23,526 nt of DNA from DATHGT01 sp035317605 (GCA_035317605.1 DATHGT010000351.1:1-23526); one strand, 5' to 3'; shown: positions 1 through 8,298, counted from the first letter of the stretch. Made by a program: numbers and translations. The notes: generated by a model not told the origin, from the sequence alone.

Positions 1-2
1 GC

Positions 3-1820
3 ATCGTCCGTGTCTCGGTGGCCGATCGGCCCCTCGATGACCGACGTGCGTTGACCGTCCTCCGAGTTGACCAGCCGGTCCAAGGTATGCTCACCCTGAC
101 CGCGGCGGACGACACTGGGGAGCCGGGAACGGTCCTCGCCAAACCTGGCCAGCTCGTGCTCGTGAACTACTACCCCGGATACAAGATCTATCTCCACGCC
201 GACCCGGGTCATGGGTTCGACCAGACGGCCGTGATGCCAGCAGACGGTGAAGGGTCCCGGATGACGATGCTCGGCGTGCGCTCGATCGACAATTTCACCC
301 ACGACGACGCGGGTGATGCCTACCATTCGCCGGTGGGAATCCCGCAACTCTTGACGGCGCTGGAGGTCGTCGCCCCAAAGGATCCCGACAAGCCCACTGG
401 GCTGAAATACGCGACACCGCCGGACACAGAGGGCAAGTCGTCGTTTACCCTGACCACCACGTTCAAGCACGCGCCGTTCGCGGCGGTGTTCTATCGCGTC
501 GACGCCCTCACCGTGCTCCGCGCGCTGTACTCGGCCCAGACCGTCCAGAACATTCGCGCCAGGATCTTCCCGCCCGAGAAGGACGCGTTCTTCGCCAACC
601 GCTGGGAGGAGGTCTTCAAGTTCGCCAGCTACCCAGCGACGATCGACTTCACCGCGTTTCCCCTCGACGGCGGCAGCTACGCGCTGCCCCATCCGGACGC
701 GCCGGCGTTCAAGGGCGACGCGACGACGCACCTCGACCAGCTCGTGGACAAGATCAAGCGGGCCGTCCTCGGCGTCTTCCTGCCCCTGACCGAACAGCCC
801 TTGATCTACGGCCTCATCCGCTCCGATCAGAGCTACGTTCCCACGAACAAGAAGCAGAGGTTCCGCAACGACAACGGAGACGTGCTGAGGCCCGGCGACG
901 AGGGTTTCGACCTCGCCCCGATGGCGCTGCGCTTCGACCAGGGGACGCCGACCATTCGCTTCACCGATTTCACCCTCGACGGCTCGATGAACCCTCACAC
1001 CGTGTACTTCTACGCCGTGCGCGAGATCAGCAATCAAATGAAGATCGGCGAAGCGAGCGAGGTGTACGGCCCCGTCCGGCTGGTCAACCTGTCGCCTCCC
1101 GCGGCGCCGGTGCTCCGCAAGATCTCCACCGTTCCCTACGACGTGGTGGCCGCCCGCAATCCGGAGGTGCGGTTCGAGATCCTGCCGCCCTCGGCCGTGG
1201 ATCCGATCGCGAAGATCCGCATGTATCGGACCACCACGGCCCTGGACGCGACCACCGTTCGCACGATGGCGCTCGTCAAGGAAGTCGACGCGACCACGCT
1301 CGTGCCCACCGCGGATGGCACGCTGATCGTCGTCGACGATTTTGCCGGCGATCCCTTCGTGGCGTACGGGGACCCGCTCTTCTATCGTCTGGTGTACGTG
1401 CGTGCGGTCATCTACGAAGACGCGGCCGGAGCGGTCGTGAAGGCCGACACCGCCTCCGAGCCCACGCGGGTCCTGCTCGCCAGCCTGATCGACATCGTGA
1501 ACCCTCGGCCCCCCGTGCCCACGGTGAGCCGGGTCTCCATCACGGCCAGCGGTGACAAGCTGCTGCGACTGACGTGGAGCAAGACCGTGCACAACGGGAC
1601 GTATTACGTGTCGCGGCTCGCCGCGTCCGGCAACTGGATGCGGTTGGGTCGCGTGAAGACCAATGCCGAATCGGTGACGTTCGATCTGCCCGAGCCCCTG
1701 CCAGTCAACGACGAGGACGGAAACCGGATCTACTACCGCTTCGAGGTCAACGTCGAGAACTCCAGCGGCCTGATGAATCTGATCGAGGCGCCGATCACTA
1801 CAGCCCTCGACGCGTTCTGA
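3..1820 (+). CDS. Unrecognised large protein with Fn3-like C-terminal repeats (5' end outside window)
   Basis: The reading frame is open from the first complete codon at position 3 to TGA at 1818-1820, so this is the last 605 residues of a longer protein. A GTG at 18 could be a start, but no ribosome site is visible and the frame continues upstream. I do not recognise the family. The last third looks like repeated beta-sandwich (fibronectin type III-like) units: Pro-rich linkers such as SPPAAPVLRKIS and NPRPPVPTVSRVS each precede a stretch with LRLTW-type strands, and the protein ends with a YYRFEVNVENSSG strand typical of an Fn3 G strand. Such modules usually serve extracellular or binding roles. 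No membrane segment is seen in the visible part. It converges on the minus-strand BamE-like gene with only 21 bases between stops. Function is unknown; the Fn3-like reading is inference from pattern. Confidence 0.75.
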   Translation: MVRVSVADRPLDDRRALTVLRVDQPVQGMLTLTAADDTGEPGTVLAKPGQLVLVNYYPGYKIYLHADPGHGFDQTAVMPADGEGSRMTMLGVRSIDNFTHDDAGDAYHSPVGIPQLLTALEVVAPKDPDKPTGLKYATPPDTEGKSSFTLTTTFKHAPFAAVFYRVDALTVLRALYSAQTVQNIRARIFPPEKDAFFANRWEEVFKFASYPATIDFTAFPLDGGSYALPHPDAPAFKGDATTHLDQLVDKIKRAVLGVFLPLTEQPLIYGLIRSDQSYVPTNKKQRFRNDNGDVLRPGDEGFDLAPMALRFDQGTPTIRFTDFTLDGSMNPHTVYFYAVREISNQMKIGEASEVYGPVRLVNLSPPAAPVLRKISTVPYDVVAARNPEVRFEILPPSAVDPIAKIRMYRTTTALDATTVRTMALVKEVDATTLVPTADGTLIVVDDFAGDPFVAYGDPLFYRLVYVRAVIYEDAAGAVVKADTASEPTRVLLASLIDIVNPRPPVPTVSRVSITASGDKLLRLTWSKTVHNGTYYVSRLAASGNWMRLGRVKTNAESVTFDLPEPLPVNDEDGNRIYYRFEVNVENSSGLMNLIEAPITTALDAF

Positions 1821-1823
1821 GCC

Positions 1824-1843
1824 GAGGCCGCCCCGGCCGCCTC
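1824..1843. terminator. Possible bidirectional hairpin between convergent genes
   Basis: A short inverted repeat fills the gap between the two convergent stop codons: GAGGC pairs with GCCTC and an inner GCC pairs with GGC across a single C-C mismatch. There is no T-run on either side, so this is only a weak terminator candidate. Its position between convergent genes is the main support. Confidence 0.25.
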
Positions 1844-2336
1844 AGCGCGGCAGCGGCGTGCCGGGCGGCGGGAGCTGGGGCGGGGTGAAGGTCATCGTTG
1901 CCACGCCGTGGCCGTCCTTGGCGAAGTAGACGAAGAGGCCTTCCTTGTAGAAGAAGAAGTCGACCTCGCCTTCCTTGCCGACGCCGGCGGGAGCGCCCCA
2001 GCCGGTGACGATCGACTCCTTGGTGAAGGCGCCGGGCTTGGGGTCGAGCCGCAGCGAGCGCACGAGATCGGGGCGATACCCGGCGGGCGTCACCAGACCG
2101 AAATCGATGGTCAGCCGGCGGATGCCCGCGGGGGCCCGGGCGTCCTCGTACACCCACTCTTCGGTGTCGTAACCTTCGACCTTCTGCTTGGCGGTGCGGG
2201 TGGGCGCGCCCCGCAGACTTTTCACCACGGCCATCGTGCTCTCGCCCGGCTCGATGCCGCCCCACTGCTCGGCGGCGACACCTCCGACGTCGAGCACGAG
2301 GGCGGCCGCGACGAGGACGATCGCGAGGGTGCGCAC
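1842..2336 (-). CDS. Exported SmpA/OmlA (BamE)-like protein, two repeats
   Basis: This 164-residue protein starts at GTG 2336, two bases after the stop of the gamma-glutamyltransferase gene. The start is chosen because it gives a clean signal peptide: MRTLAIVLVAAALVLDVGG, with likely cleavage after VAA near residue 22. The mature part begins WGGIEPGESTMAVVKSLRGA, the pattern of SmpA/OmlA/BamE-fold proteins (a G-x-S turn, a helix, then a G-x-P turn and strands). A second, shorter copy of the pattern starts near residue 105 (KESIVTGWGAPAG followed by DFFFYKEGLFVYF). No lipobox Cys is present, so it should be soluble in the periplasm rather than a lipoprotein like BamE. It is the last gene of the minus-strand run. 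A role in outer-membrane assembly is not shown; BamE-like folds also occur in unrelated small periplasmic proteins. Confidence 0.7.
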   Translation of the reverse strand: MRTLAIVLVAAALVLDVGGVAAEQWGGIEPGESTMAVVKSLRGAPTRTAKQKVEGYDTEEWVYEDARAPAGIRRLTIDFGLVTPAGYRPDLVRSLRLDPKPGAFTKESIVTGWGAPAGVGKEGEVDFFFYKEGLFVYFAKDGHGVATMTFTPPQLPPPGTPLPR

Positions 2337-2338
2337 GG

Positions 2339-3937
2339 TCAGAACCCCAGCGCCACGCCGTCGCCGCGGGGATCGGCGCCGCCGGTGAGGGTGCCGTCGA
2401 CGAACGCGACGCCGTGGGCGTGGCCCTCGCGGTTGACGAACTCGGAGCCCGCCTTGACCGGGTGGCCCTTGCGGGCCAGCGCGGCGAGGACCCGCGCGCC
2501 CACGCGGGACTCGATGTGGATGGCGTCGGCGGGATCGTCGGGCAGGAAGGCGCCGATGAGGAAGCGCGGGCGCTCGATGGCCTCCTGCATGTCCATGCCG
2601 TAGTCGATCAGGTTGGTGAGCACCTGGGTGTGGAACATCGCCTGGCCGTTGGCGCCCATGGTGGCGAAGCCGAAGAGCGGCCGTCCCTCCCGGGTGGCGA
2701 GGGCGGCGATCAGCGTGTGGAACGGCCGCTTGCCCGGGGCCAGCACGTTGGGATGCGCGGGATCCAGGCTGAAGTGCCGCCCGCGGTTCTGCAGCACGAC
2801 CCCGGTGCCCGGCACCACGATCCCCGAGCCGAACGCGTTGAACAGGCTCTGGATCACGCTGATCACGTTGCCGTCGCCGTCGGCGATCACGAAACCGGTG
2901 GTGTCGCCGTCGGGATCGCCGAACTCGTGGGCCTGGGCCTTGCGCCGATCGAACGCGGCCCGGCGCTGGTCCGCGTAGCCCTTGTCGAGCAGCCCGGCGG
3001 TGGGAAGGGACACGGCCGTGGGATCGGCGATCCAACGGTCGCGGTCGGCGTAGGCCAGCTTGACCATCTCGATCAGCAGGTGCAGATGCTCCACCGAGTG
3101 GACACGGTAGCGCGCGAGCGGGAAGCCTTCGAGCAGATTCAAGCTCAGTAAGGCGGCCAGCCCCTGAGTGGGCGGCGGGGTCTCGTACACCGTGACGCCT
3201 CGATAGGTGGTCGAGATCGGCTCGCCCCACTCGCCCGTGTGCGCGGCGAGGTCGTCGGCGGTCACGAAGCCGTCGGAGGAGAGACGGCGGGCCATGGCCG
3301 TTCCCACCCGTCCCCTGTAGTACGCCTCGGCGCCGCCGTTGACGATGTCCCGCAGGGTGCCGGCCAGGTCGGGCTGAACCAGCAATTCGCCGAGAGCGGG
3401 AGCCCGGCCCCCGGGCGCGTAGACGCGGTGCCATTCGGCATCCAGATGCACTGATCGGTACTCGTCGATGTACTGGCTGAGCAGGGACGTGCACGGAAAT
3501 CCGTCCCGCGCGCAGGCGATGGCCGATCCGAGCAGGTCGGACAGGCGTCGGGTGCCGAACCGCTCCAGCAGCATCGCCCACGCGCGCACGCAGCCGGGCA
3601 CGGTGACCGTTTCCGCACCGGTCATCGGCAAGCGATCTTTGCCGCGCCGAGCCAGCTCGTCGAGGCTGGCCCGCGAGCCCGATCGTCCCGCGCCGTTCAG
3701 GAAGTGCACGCGCCCGGTGGCCGCCTCGTGGTAGAGGCAGAAGAGATCGCCGCCGAGTCCGCACATGTGCGGCTGGGTGACCGCGAGCACGGCGTTGACC
3801 GCCACCGCGGCGTCCACCACCGTGCCGCCCGACTTGAGGACCTCCACGCCGGCCAGCGTGGCGAGCGGGTGCGCGGCGGCGACCATGCCCCGGCGTCCGA
3901 GGGCGAGGGGACGATGCGAGTATCCGATCTGCGGCAC
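2339..3937 (-). CDS. ggt: Gamma-glutamyltransferase family protein (Ntn hydrolase)
   Basis: This 532-residue protein matches gamma-glutamyltranspeptidases over its whole length. These are N-terminal-nucleophile hydrolases that self-cleave and transfer or hydrolyse gamma-glutamyl groups such as that of glutathione. Visible marks are the N-terminal GGTVVDAAVAVNAVLAVTQP and GLGGD segments, the cleavage/catalytic region DGDTTGFVIADGDGN (Thr346 the likely nucleophile, with Thr347), the following NAFGSGIV, and PGKRPFHTL near residue 402. There is no signal peptide, unlike the periplasmic E. coli enzyme, so a cytoplasmic location is inferred. The start is GTG 3937. Its Shine-Dalgarno GGGAGG lies 5 bases upstream, inside the end of the preceding gene, whose TAG is one base away, so translation is probably coupled. 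Substrate is not known; many family members act on other gamma-glutamyl or acyl compounds. Confidence 0.92.
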   Translation of the reverse strand: MPQIGYSHRPLALGRRGMVAAAHPLATLAGVEVLKSGGTVVDAAVAVNAVLAVTQPHMCGLGGDLFCLYHEAATGRVHFLNGAGRSGSRASLDELARRGKDRLPMTGAETVTVPGCVRAWAMLLERFGTRRLSDLLGSAIACARDGFPCTSLLSQYIDEYRSVHLDAEWHRVYAPGGRAPALGELLVQPDLAGTLRDIVNGGAEAYYRGRVGTAMARRLSSDGFVTADDLAAHTGEWGEPISTTYRGVTVYETPPPTQGLAALLSLNLLEGFPLARYRVHSVEHLHLLIEMVKLAYADRDRWIADPTAVSLPTAGLLDKGYADQRRAAFDRRKAQAHEFGDPDGDTTGFVIADGDGNVISVIQSLFNAFGSGIVVPGTGVVLQNRGRHFSLDPAHPNVLAPGKRPFHTLIAALATREGRPLFGFATMGANGQAMFHTQVLTNLIDYGMDMQEAIERPRFLIGAFLPDDPADAIHIESRVGARVLAALARKGHPVKAGSEFVNREGHAHGVAFVDGTLTGGADPRGDGVALGF

Positions 3938-3938
3938 G

Positions 3939-4958
3939 CTAACCTCCCGTGAAGAGTCTGGTGATCTCGTCCTGCGCGAAGACGGGCATGGGCCGCTCGG
4001 CGGCGCCGTCGACGAGCTTCACGCCCTCGGCCGCCGGCACGACCTGGCCGATGTAGTGACAATCGATCCCCTCGCGGGCGAGCGCGTGGATGACGATGCC
4101 GGCGTCCGCGGGGGCCAGCGTGAGCAGGAGCGCGCCGGACGCGATGGTGCCGAGCGGATCGAGGCCGAACGCGCGGCACAGCTCCACGCCCTCGGGCAGT
4201 TTCACGATGCGCTCGGCGTCGATGCGCAGCCCCACGCCGGCGGCCTCGGCCAGCTCGACCAGCGCGGTGGCGATGCCGCCCTCGGTGGGATCGTGCATCG
4301 AGTGGACGGTGGCCAGCTCGCACGCGATCTCCGCCTCCGGCAGCACGCTGAGCCCGGGCGAGCGGAGAAAGCCCTTGGCCCGGCGGATCACCGCGGGCGA
4401 GACGCCGCGCTGGCGCAGCTCGGCTTCGCGCTCGCGCGCGATGATGGCGGCGCCCTCGAGGGGAACGCCCTTGGTCATCACCACCGCGTCGCCCACGCGC
4501 GCGCCGCCCGTGGTCACGAGCTTGTCCTTGGCGACTTCCCCGAGCATGGTGCCGGCGACCACGGGCCGATCGAGGCCGTGGGTGACCTCGGTGTGGCCGC
4601 CGACCAGCGAGACCTCCAGCTCGTCGCACGCCTCGCCGAGCTGGGCGAACAGGGCTTCGACGGACTCGTCGGTCGTGCGGTCCGCCGGCAGCAGCAGGGT
4701 GGCCAGGAACCAGCGCGGCCGCGCGCCCCGCACCGCGACGTCGTTGGCGTTGACCTGGAGCGCATACCAGGCCACGTCGTCGCCCGCGAACGTGATGGGA
4801 TCGGACGTCGCGATGAGATAGCGATCGCCGAGATCGATGACGGCGGCGTCCTCGCCGACCCGCGGACCCACGATCACTCTGGGATCACGCGGCGCCAGCT
4901 TGGCGAAGATGGCCCGAAGCGCATCGGCGCGCAGCTTCCCGACGGGCAGGGGACTCAT
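3939..4958 (-). CDS. AIR synthase-related (PurM/HypE-like) ATP-binding protein
   Basis: This 339-residue protein has the PurM/HypE/SelD fold pattern: GPRVGEDAAVIDL near residue 31, TSDPITFAGDDVAWYALQVN, NANDVAVRGARPRW, then SLVGGHTEV and HDPTEGGIATALVELAEAAG. These segments bind ATP and Mg in the family. It most resembles HypE, the hydrogenase maturation factor that dehydrates a carbamoylated C-terminal Cys. It lacks that Cys, ending LFTGG, and no hydrogenase or other hyp gene is in the window. HypE chemistry is therefore unlikely, and this is one of the HypE-like proteins of unknown function. The start is ATG 4958 with only a weak ribosome site. The final GGA GGT codons form the Shine-Dalgarno of the following ggt gene. 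It lies 33 bases after the DUF2889 gene. Confidence 0.88.
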   Translation of the reverse strand: MSPLPVGKLRADALRAIFAKLAPRDPRVIVGPRVGEDAAVIDLGDRYLIATSDPITFAGDDVAWYALQVNANDVAVRGARPRWFLATLLLPADRTTDESVEALFAQLGEACDELEVSLVGGHTEVTHGLDRPVVAGTMLGEVAKDKLVTTGGARVGDAVVMTKGVPLEGAAIIAREREAELRQRGVSPAVIRRAKGFLRSPGLSVLPEAEIACELATVHSMHDPTEGGIATALVELAEAAGVGLRIDAERIVKLPEGVELCRAFGLDPLGTIASGALLLTLAPADAGIVIHALAREGIDCHYIGQVVPAAEGVKLVDGAAERPMPVFAQDEITRLFTGG

Positions 4959-4971
4959 GGCGGCGTCCGAC

Positions 4972-4977
4972 AGTATA
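4972..4977 (-). promoter_or_regulatory. Possible internal -10 element before the HypE-like gene
   Basis: Minus-strand TATACT (5 of 6 to the sigma-70 -10 consensus) lies 14 bases before the ATG at 4958, within the 33-base gap. No good -35 lies at the right distance. If real, the HypE-like, ggt and BamE-like genes could be transcribed apart from the copper genes. Support is weak. Confidence 0.2.
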
Positions 4978-4991
4978 CAGGCACCGGTCGG

Positions 4992-5882
4992 TCAGCTTCG
5001 CGCGGAGCCCACGAGCTTGAGCAGGTCTGCCGTGAGGTCGTAGAGCTGCGCGCAACCTGCGGGGCCGCCGAGGTGAGTCTGGATGCGCTTGCGCAGTCCG
5101 TCGTCGAGCGTCTCTCCGACCAGCCGGTCGATCCGGCTCTGGGGCTCCGAGCAGATGCCCATGTAGGGCAGCCTCGGGGTCAGCGAGCGCGCGCTCACGA
5201 TCCGTCCCGACGCAACGTCGATCTCGTAGCTCAGCTCGAACCCATGGACGTCGTCGTGCATGGAGTGGAACAACCGCAGGGTGCCGTCGGCGCGCTCGAG
5301 GCGAGCGACCTTGCGACGGACGAAGACCCGGCGCTGCCCCGGACGCGGACTGTAGAGATCGGGCCCGGCCGGCGACACCACCGTGCGGCTCGCCAACAGC
5401 GCGCGGCCGGCGTCGCTGTAGGTGAAGCACGAATCGGGGAGGTCGATCCAGCCCTCGGTGTCGAGGCGCCAGCACTCGCGCGGGCCTTCGCGGGCGCGCT
5501 CGGCGCGCTCGCGCGGGAGCTTGGCGACCTGCCGGGCCAGCCGTGCCGCCTCGATCGTGGCGTCGACCACGAGGCCGGCCCCCGCGCCCGAGCCGATCAC
5601 CTCGGCGACGCGACGGGTGAGTCCGCCCACCATCGCCGTTCCCGCCAACCGCGGAAAGCCGGCCGTGACTTCGGCGGCGACGTCGCCGGCGATCGCGCGA
5701 CAGCGCGCCTCGCGGATCTGGTACGACGGCGACGGCAGCGCGACGACTTCCACCTCGACCGCGCGGTCGCTGTCCGCGAGGTGCACGGTGTGGGTGAGCG
5801 CGTCGTCGTGGAGGTTGTCGACCCAGCCGTCCATCACGCGCTCGTAACGGGCGCGCCCGTTCAGCAGCGCCGGGCTGATCAC
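4992..5882 (-). CDS. DUF2889 domain protein
   Basis: This 296-residue protein is of unknown function. The C-terminal half carries the DUF2889 pattern: FHSMHDDVHGFELSYEIDV, SGRIVSARS, RLPYMGIC near residue 241 and LGGPAGCAQLYDLTADLL near residue 275, with conserved His, Pro-Tyr, Cys and Gly-Cys. The middle is Ala/Arg-rich and probably helical. The frame is open further upstream, but that part overlaps the YHS gene. GTG 5882 is chosen because it overlaps the YHS stop in a GTGA arrangement, which favours translational coupling; the internal ATG after RYERV is the alternative. No signal peptide or membrane segment is seen. Its place directly behind the copper genes is suggestive, but no link between DUF2889 and copper is established. 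Confidence 0.75.
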   Translation of the reverse strand: MISPALLNGRARYERVMDGWVDNLHDDALTHTVHLADSDRAVEVEVVALPSPSYQIREARCRAIAGDVAAEVTAGFPRLAGTAMVGGLTRRVAEVIGSGAGAGLVVDATIEAARLARQVAKLPRERAERAREGPRECWRLDTEGWIDLPDSCFTYSDAGRALLASRTVVSPAGPDLYSPRPGQRRVFVRRKVARLERADGTLRLFHSMHDDVHGFELSYEIDVASGRIVSARSLTPRLPYMGICSEPQSRIDRLVGETLDDGLRKRIQTHLGGPAGCAQLYDLTADLLKLVGSARS

Positions 5883-6025
5883 TTTCCGAGGTACTGCTGA
5901 GGGTCGCGGTCGAACTTCTGCTTGCACCCGACGGCGCAGAAATAATAGGTCTGGCCCCCATACGTCGACTGCGCCGCCGCCTTGGCCGGCTCCACCGTCA
6001 TCTTGCACACCGGATCGATTGCCAT
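5879..6025 (-). CDS. YHS domain mini-protein, probable metal-binding partner of CopA
   Basis: This 48-codon gene is easily missed by length filters. It encodes MAIDPVCKMTVEPAK, then TYYFCAVGCKQKF and DPQQYLGK at the end. This is a complete YHS (TRASH-like) domain with Cys7, Cys30 and Cys34, the DPVCKM opening and the YFC-x3-C zinc/copper knuckle. In other bacteria this domain stands alone beside, or is fused to, copper P-type ATPases, where it is thought to bind the metal. The start is ATG 6025, with AAGGAG 9 bases upstream overlapping the TAA stop of copA (13-base gap). Its stop overlaps the DUF2889 start. A copper chaperone or sensor-buffer role is inferred from context and family. Confidence 0.88.
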   Translation of the reverse strand: MAIDPVCKMTVEPAKAAAQSTYGGQTYYFCAVGCKQKFDRDPQQYLGK

Positions 6026-6038
6026 TTGCCGATTCTCC

Positions 6039-8297
6039 TTATGGCGCCGGGACCGCGCGGGGCCGCCAGCGCTTGAGTCGAAGACTGTTGGTGACGACAG
6101 AGACCGACGAGAACGCCATCGCGGCGCCCGCGAGGATGGGGGAGAGCAGCACGCCCCACACCGGATAGAGGGCGCCGGCGGCCACCGGGATCAGCACCGC
6201 GTTGTAGCCGAAGGCCCAGACGAGATTCTGCTTGATGATGCCGATCGTGCGGCGCGACAGCTCGACGGCGGCGGGAACGCCGCGCAGGTCCCCGCGCATC
6301 AGCGTCACGTCGGCCGCCTCGATCGCGACGTCGGTGCCCGAGCCCATGGCGATCCCGACGTCGGCGCCGGCGAGCGCCGGCGCGTCGTTGATCCCGTCGC
6401 CGACCATTGCGACGAGCCGGTTCTCGCCTCGCAGGGACGCCACTTCACGGGCCTTGTCTTCGGGCAGCACTTCGGCCAGCACCCGATCGATCCCCGCCTG
6501 CCGCGCGATGGCCTCGGCCGTGCGCCGGTTGTCGCCGGTCAGCATCACGACCTCCAGCCCGAGCGCGCGGAGAACCGCCACGACGGCCGAGGCCTCGGGC
6601 TTCAACGTGTCGGCGGCGGCGATCGTGGCGATCAGACGGCCCGCGAACGCCAGGTAGACGACGGTCTTGCCCTGGGCGGCCAGCGCTTCGCCGCGCGCGT
6701 GCCACGGGCCGACGTCGATCCCGCGGGCCTCCATCAGCGCGCGGTTGCCGAGGAGGATCCGTCCGTCCGCCGCCAGCGCGTCGATGCCCTGGCCGGGGAT
6801 CGTCTCGAAGGCTTCGATCGGGGGCAGCGCCACGCCGCGCTCCTTGGCATAGCGCACGATCGCTTCGCCCAGCGGATGCTCCGATCCCTGCTCGGCGGCG
6901 GCCGCCATGCCGAGCGCGTCGTCCACGGACACGTCGTCGACGAGGACGTCGGTGATCTCCGGGCGGCCCACGGTCAGCGTGCCCGTCTTGTCGAACACGA
7001 TCGTGCGCACGCGGTGGAGCAGCTCGAGGGCCTGGGCGCTCTTGATCAGGATGCCGTGCTCGGCGCCGACGCCGGTGCCGACCATGATCGCGGTCGGCGT
7101 GGCCAGTCCCATCGCGCACGGACAGGCGATCACGAGCACGGCCACGGTGGTCGTGAGCGCGGCGAGGAACCGCGGCTCCGGGCCACACGCGAGCCAGGCG
7201 ACGAAGGTGAGCGCGGCGATCACCAGCACCACCGGCACGAACACGGCGGCCACGCGATCGGCCAGGCGCTGGATCGGCGCCCGCGAGCCCTGAGCCTCGG
7301 CGACGAGGCTGACGATGCGGGCGAGCGTGGTCTCGCGGCCCACCCGGGTGGCGCGGAAGACGAAGCTGCCCGTGCGGTTGACGGTCCCCGCCGCGACCGA
7401 CGCGCCCGCGGACTTTTCCACCGGCAGGCTCTCGCCCGTCAACATCGACTCGTCGACGGTGGACGCGCCCTCCACCACGGCCCCGTCCACCGGCACGCGC
7501 TCGCCCGGACGGATGCGGACCAGGTCGTCGACGCGCACGTCCTCGGTGGGCACGTCGATCTCGGCGCCGTCGCGCAGCACGCGGGCCGTGCGCGGAGCCA
7601 GGCTCACGAGCCGACGGATCGCGTCCGAGGTGCGCCCGCGCGCCCGCGCTTCCAGCCAGCGACCCAGCACCACCAGCGTGATCACGACCGCGCTCACGTC
7701 GTAATACGTCATGGCGTGACCGAGGCCGTGGAACGCCTCGGGGGCGACCGTGACGGCGAGGCTGAAGACGTAGGCCGCGTTGGTGCCGATGGAGACGAGC
7801 GTCGCCATGCTGGCCGAGCGATAGCGCAGATCGTGGAGGAACCCGCGGTGGAACGGCCACCCGACCCAGAACTGGACCGGCGTGGCCAGCACCAGGAGGG
7901 TCCACGGGTTCGCGAGCCAGGCCGGCGCCCACGGGAAGACATCGGTCATGCTCCCGATGAGGATCGCTACGGAGAGCACCGCACCGGCCAGGAACCTGAC
8001 GCGGGTGCGGCGTTCTTCGCGAACGCGCTCCGCGTCGCCTGTGGCTCCGGCGGCCGAGCCAGCGTCGGGCGTGCGCGGCGTGGCCAGCTCGTAGCCGGCG
8101 GCGGCGACCGCGGCCTGGAGCGCTTCGAAGTCCACGCGCGCGGGATCGAAGGCGAGACTGGCCTGCTCGGTCGCGAGGTTGACGACGGCCTTCTCGACGC
8201 CGGGCAGGCCGCTGAGCGCGCGCTCGACCTTGCCCACGCACGCCGCGCAGTGCATCCCGCGCACGGGGGCGGTCAGCGTCTGCCGCTCGGCGTCCAC
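6039..8297 (-). CDS. copA: Copper-exporting P1B-type ATPase
   Basis: This 752-residue heavy-metal pump uses ATP to move Cu(I) out of the cytoplasm. From the N-terminus it has one heavy-metal-associated domain with GMHCAACVGKVE (Cys17, Cys20), four predicted membrane helices between about 100 and 220, the actuator motif TGES (287-290), and a fifth/sixth helix pair with the ion-binding CPC at 392-394. These are followed by the phosphorylation motif DKTGTLT (436-442), the P1B marker HP at 474-475, the hinge GDGINDAP (633-640), and YN (698-699) and MAFSS (727-731) in the last two helices. CPC with YN and MxxSS is the Cu(I) subgroup signature. The start is GTG 8297, one base after the csoR stop, with GGAGG inside the csoR end. 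CsoR control from the shared promoter is expected. All key residues are intact. Confidence 0.97.
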   Translation of the reverse strand: MDAERQTLTAPVRGMHCAACVGKVERALSGLPGVEKAVVNLATEQASLAFDPARVDFEALQAAVAAAGYELATPRTPDAGSAAGATGDAERVREERRTRVRFLAGAVLSVAILIGSMTDVFPWAPAWLANPWTLLVLATPVQFWVGWPFHRGFLHDLRYRSASMATLVSIGTNAAYVFSLAVTVAPEAFHGLGHAMTYYDVSAVVITLVVLGRWLEARARGRTSDAIRRLVSLAPRTARVLRDGAEIDVPTEDVRVDDLVRIRPGERVPVDGAVVEGASTVDESMLTGESLPVEKSAGASVAAGTVNRTGSFVFRATRVGRETTLARIVSLVAEAQGSRAPIQRLADRVAAVFVPVVLVIAALTFVAWLACGPEPRFLAALTTTVAVLVIACPCAMGLATPTAIMVGTGVGAEHGILIKSAQALELLHRVRTIVFDKTGTLTVGRPEITDVLVDDVSVDDALGMAAAAEQGSEHPLGEAIVRYAKERGVALPPIEAFETIPGQGIDALAADGRILLGNRALMEARGIDVGPWHARGEALAAQGKTVVYLAFAGRLIATIAAADTLKPEASAVVAVLRALGLEVVMLTGDNRRTAEAIARQAGIDRVLAEVLPEDKAREVASLRGENRLVAMVGDGINDAPALAGADVGIAMGSGTDVAIEAADVTLMRGDLRGVPAAVELSRRTIGIIKQNLVWAFGYNAVLIPVAAGALYPVWGVLLSPILAGAAMAFSSVSVVTNSLRLKRWRPRAVPAP

Positions 8298-8298
8298 C

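Noticed and set aside
3939..4958. Calling the gene hypE
   Set aside because: The C-terminal Cys needed for HypE chemistry is missing and no hydrogenase genes are nearby.
4992..6008. Longer DUF2889 frame from 6008
   Set aside because: It would overlap almost all of the YHS gene, which has clear domain residues and a ribosome site; GTG 5882 gives the usual 4-base overlap.
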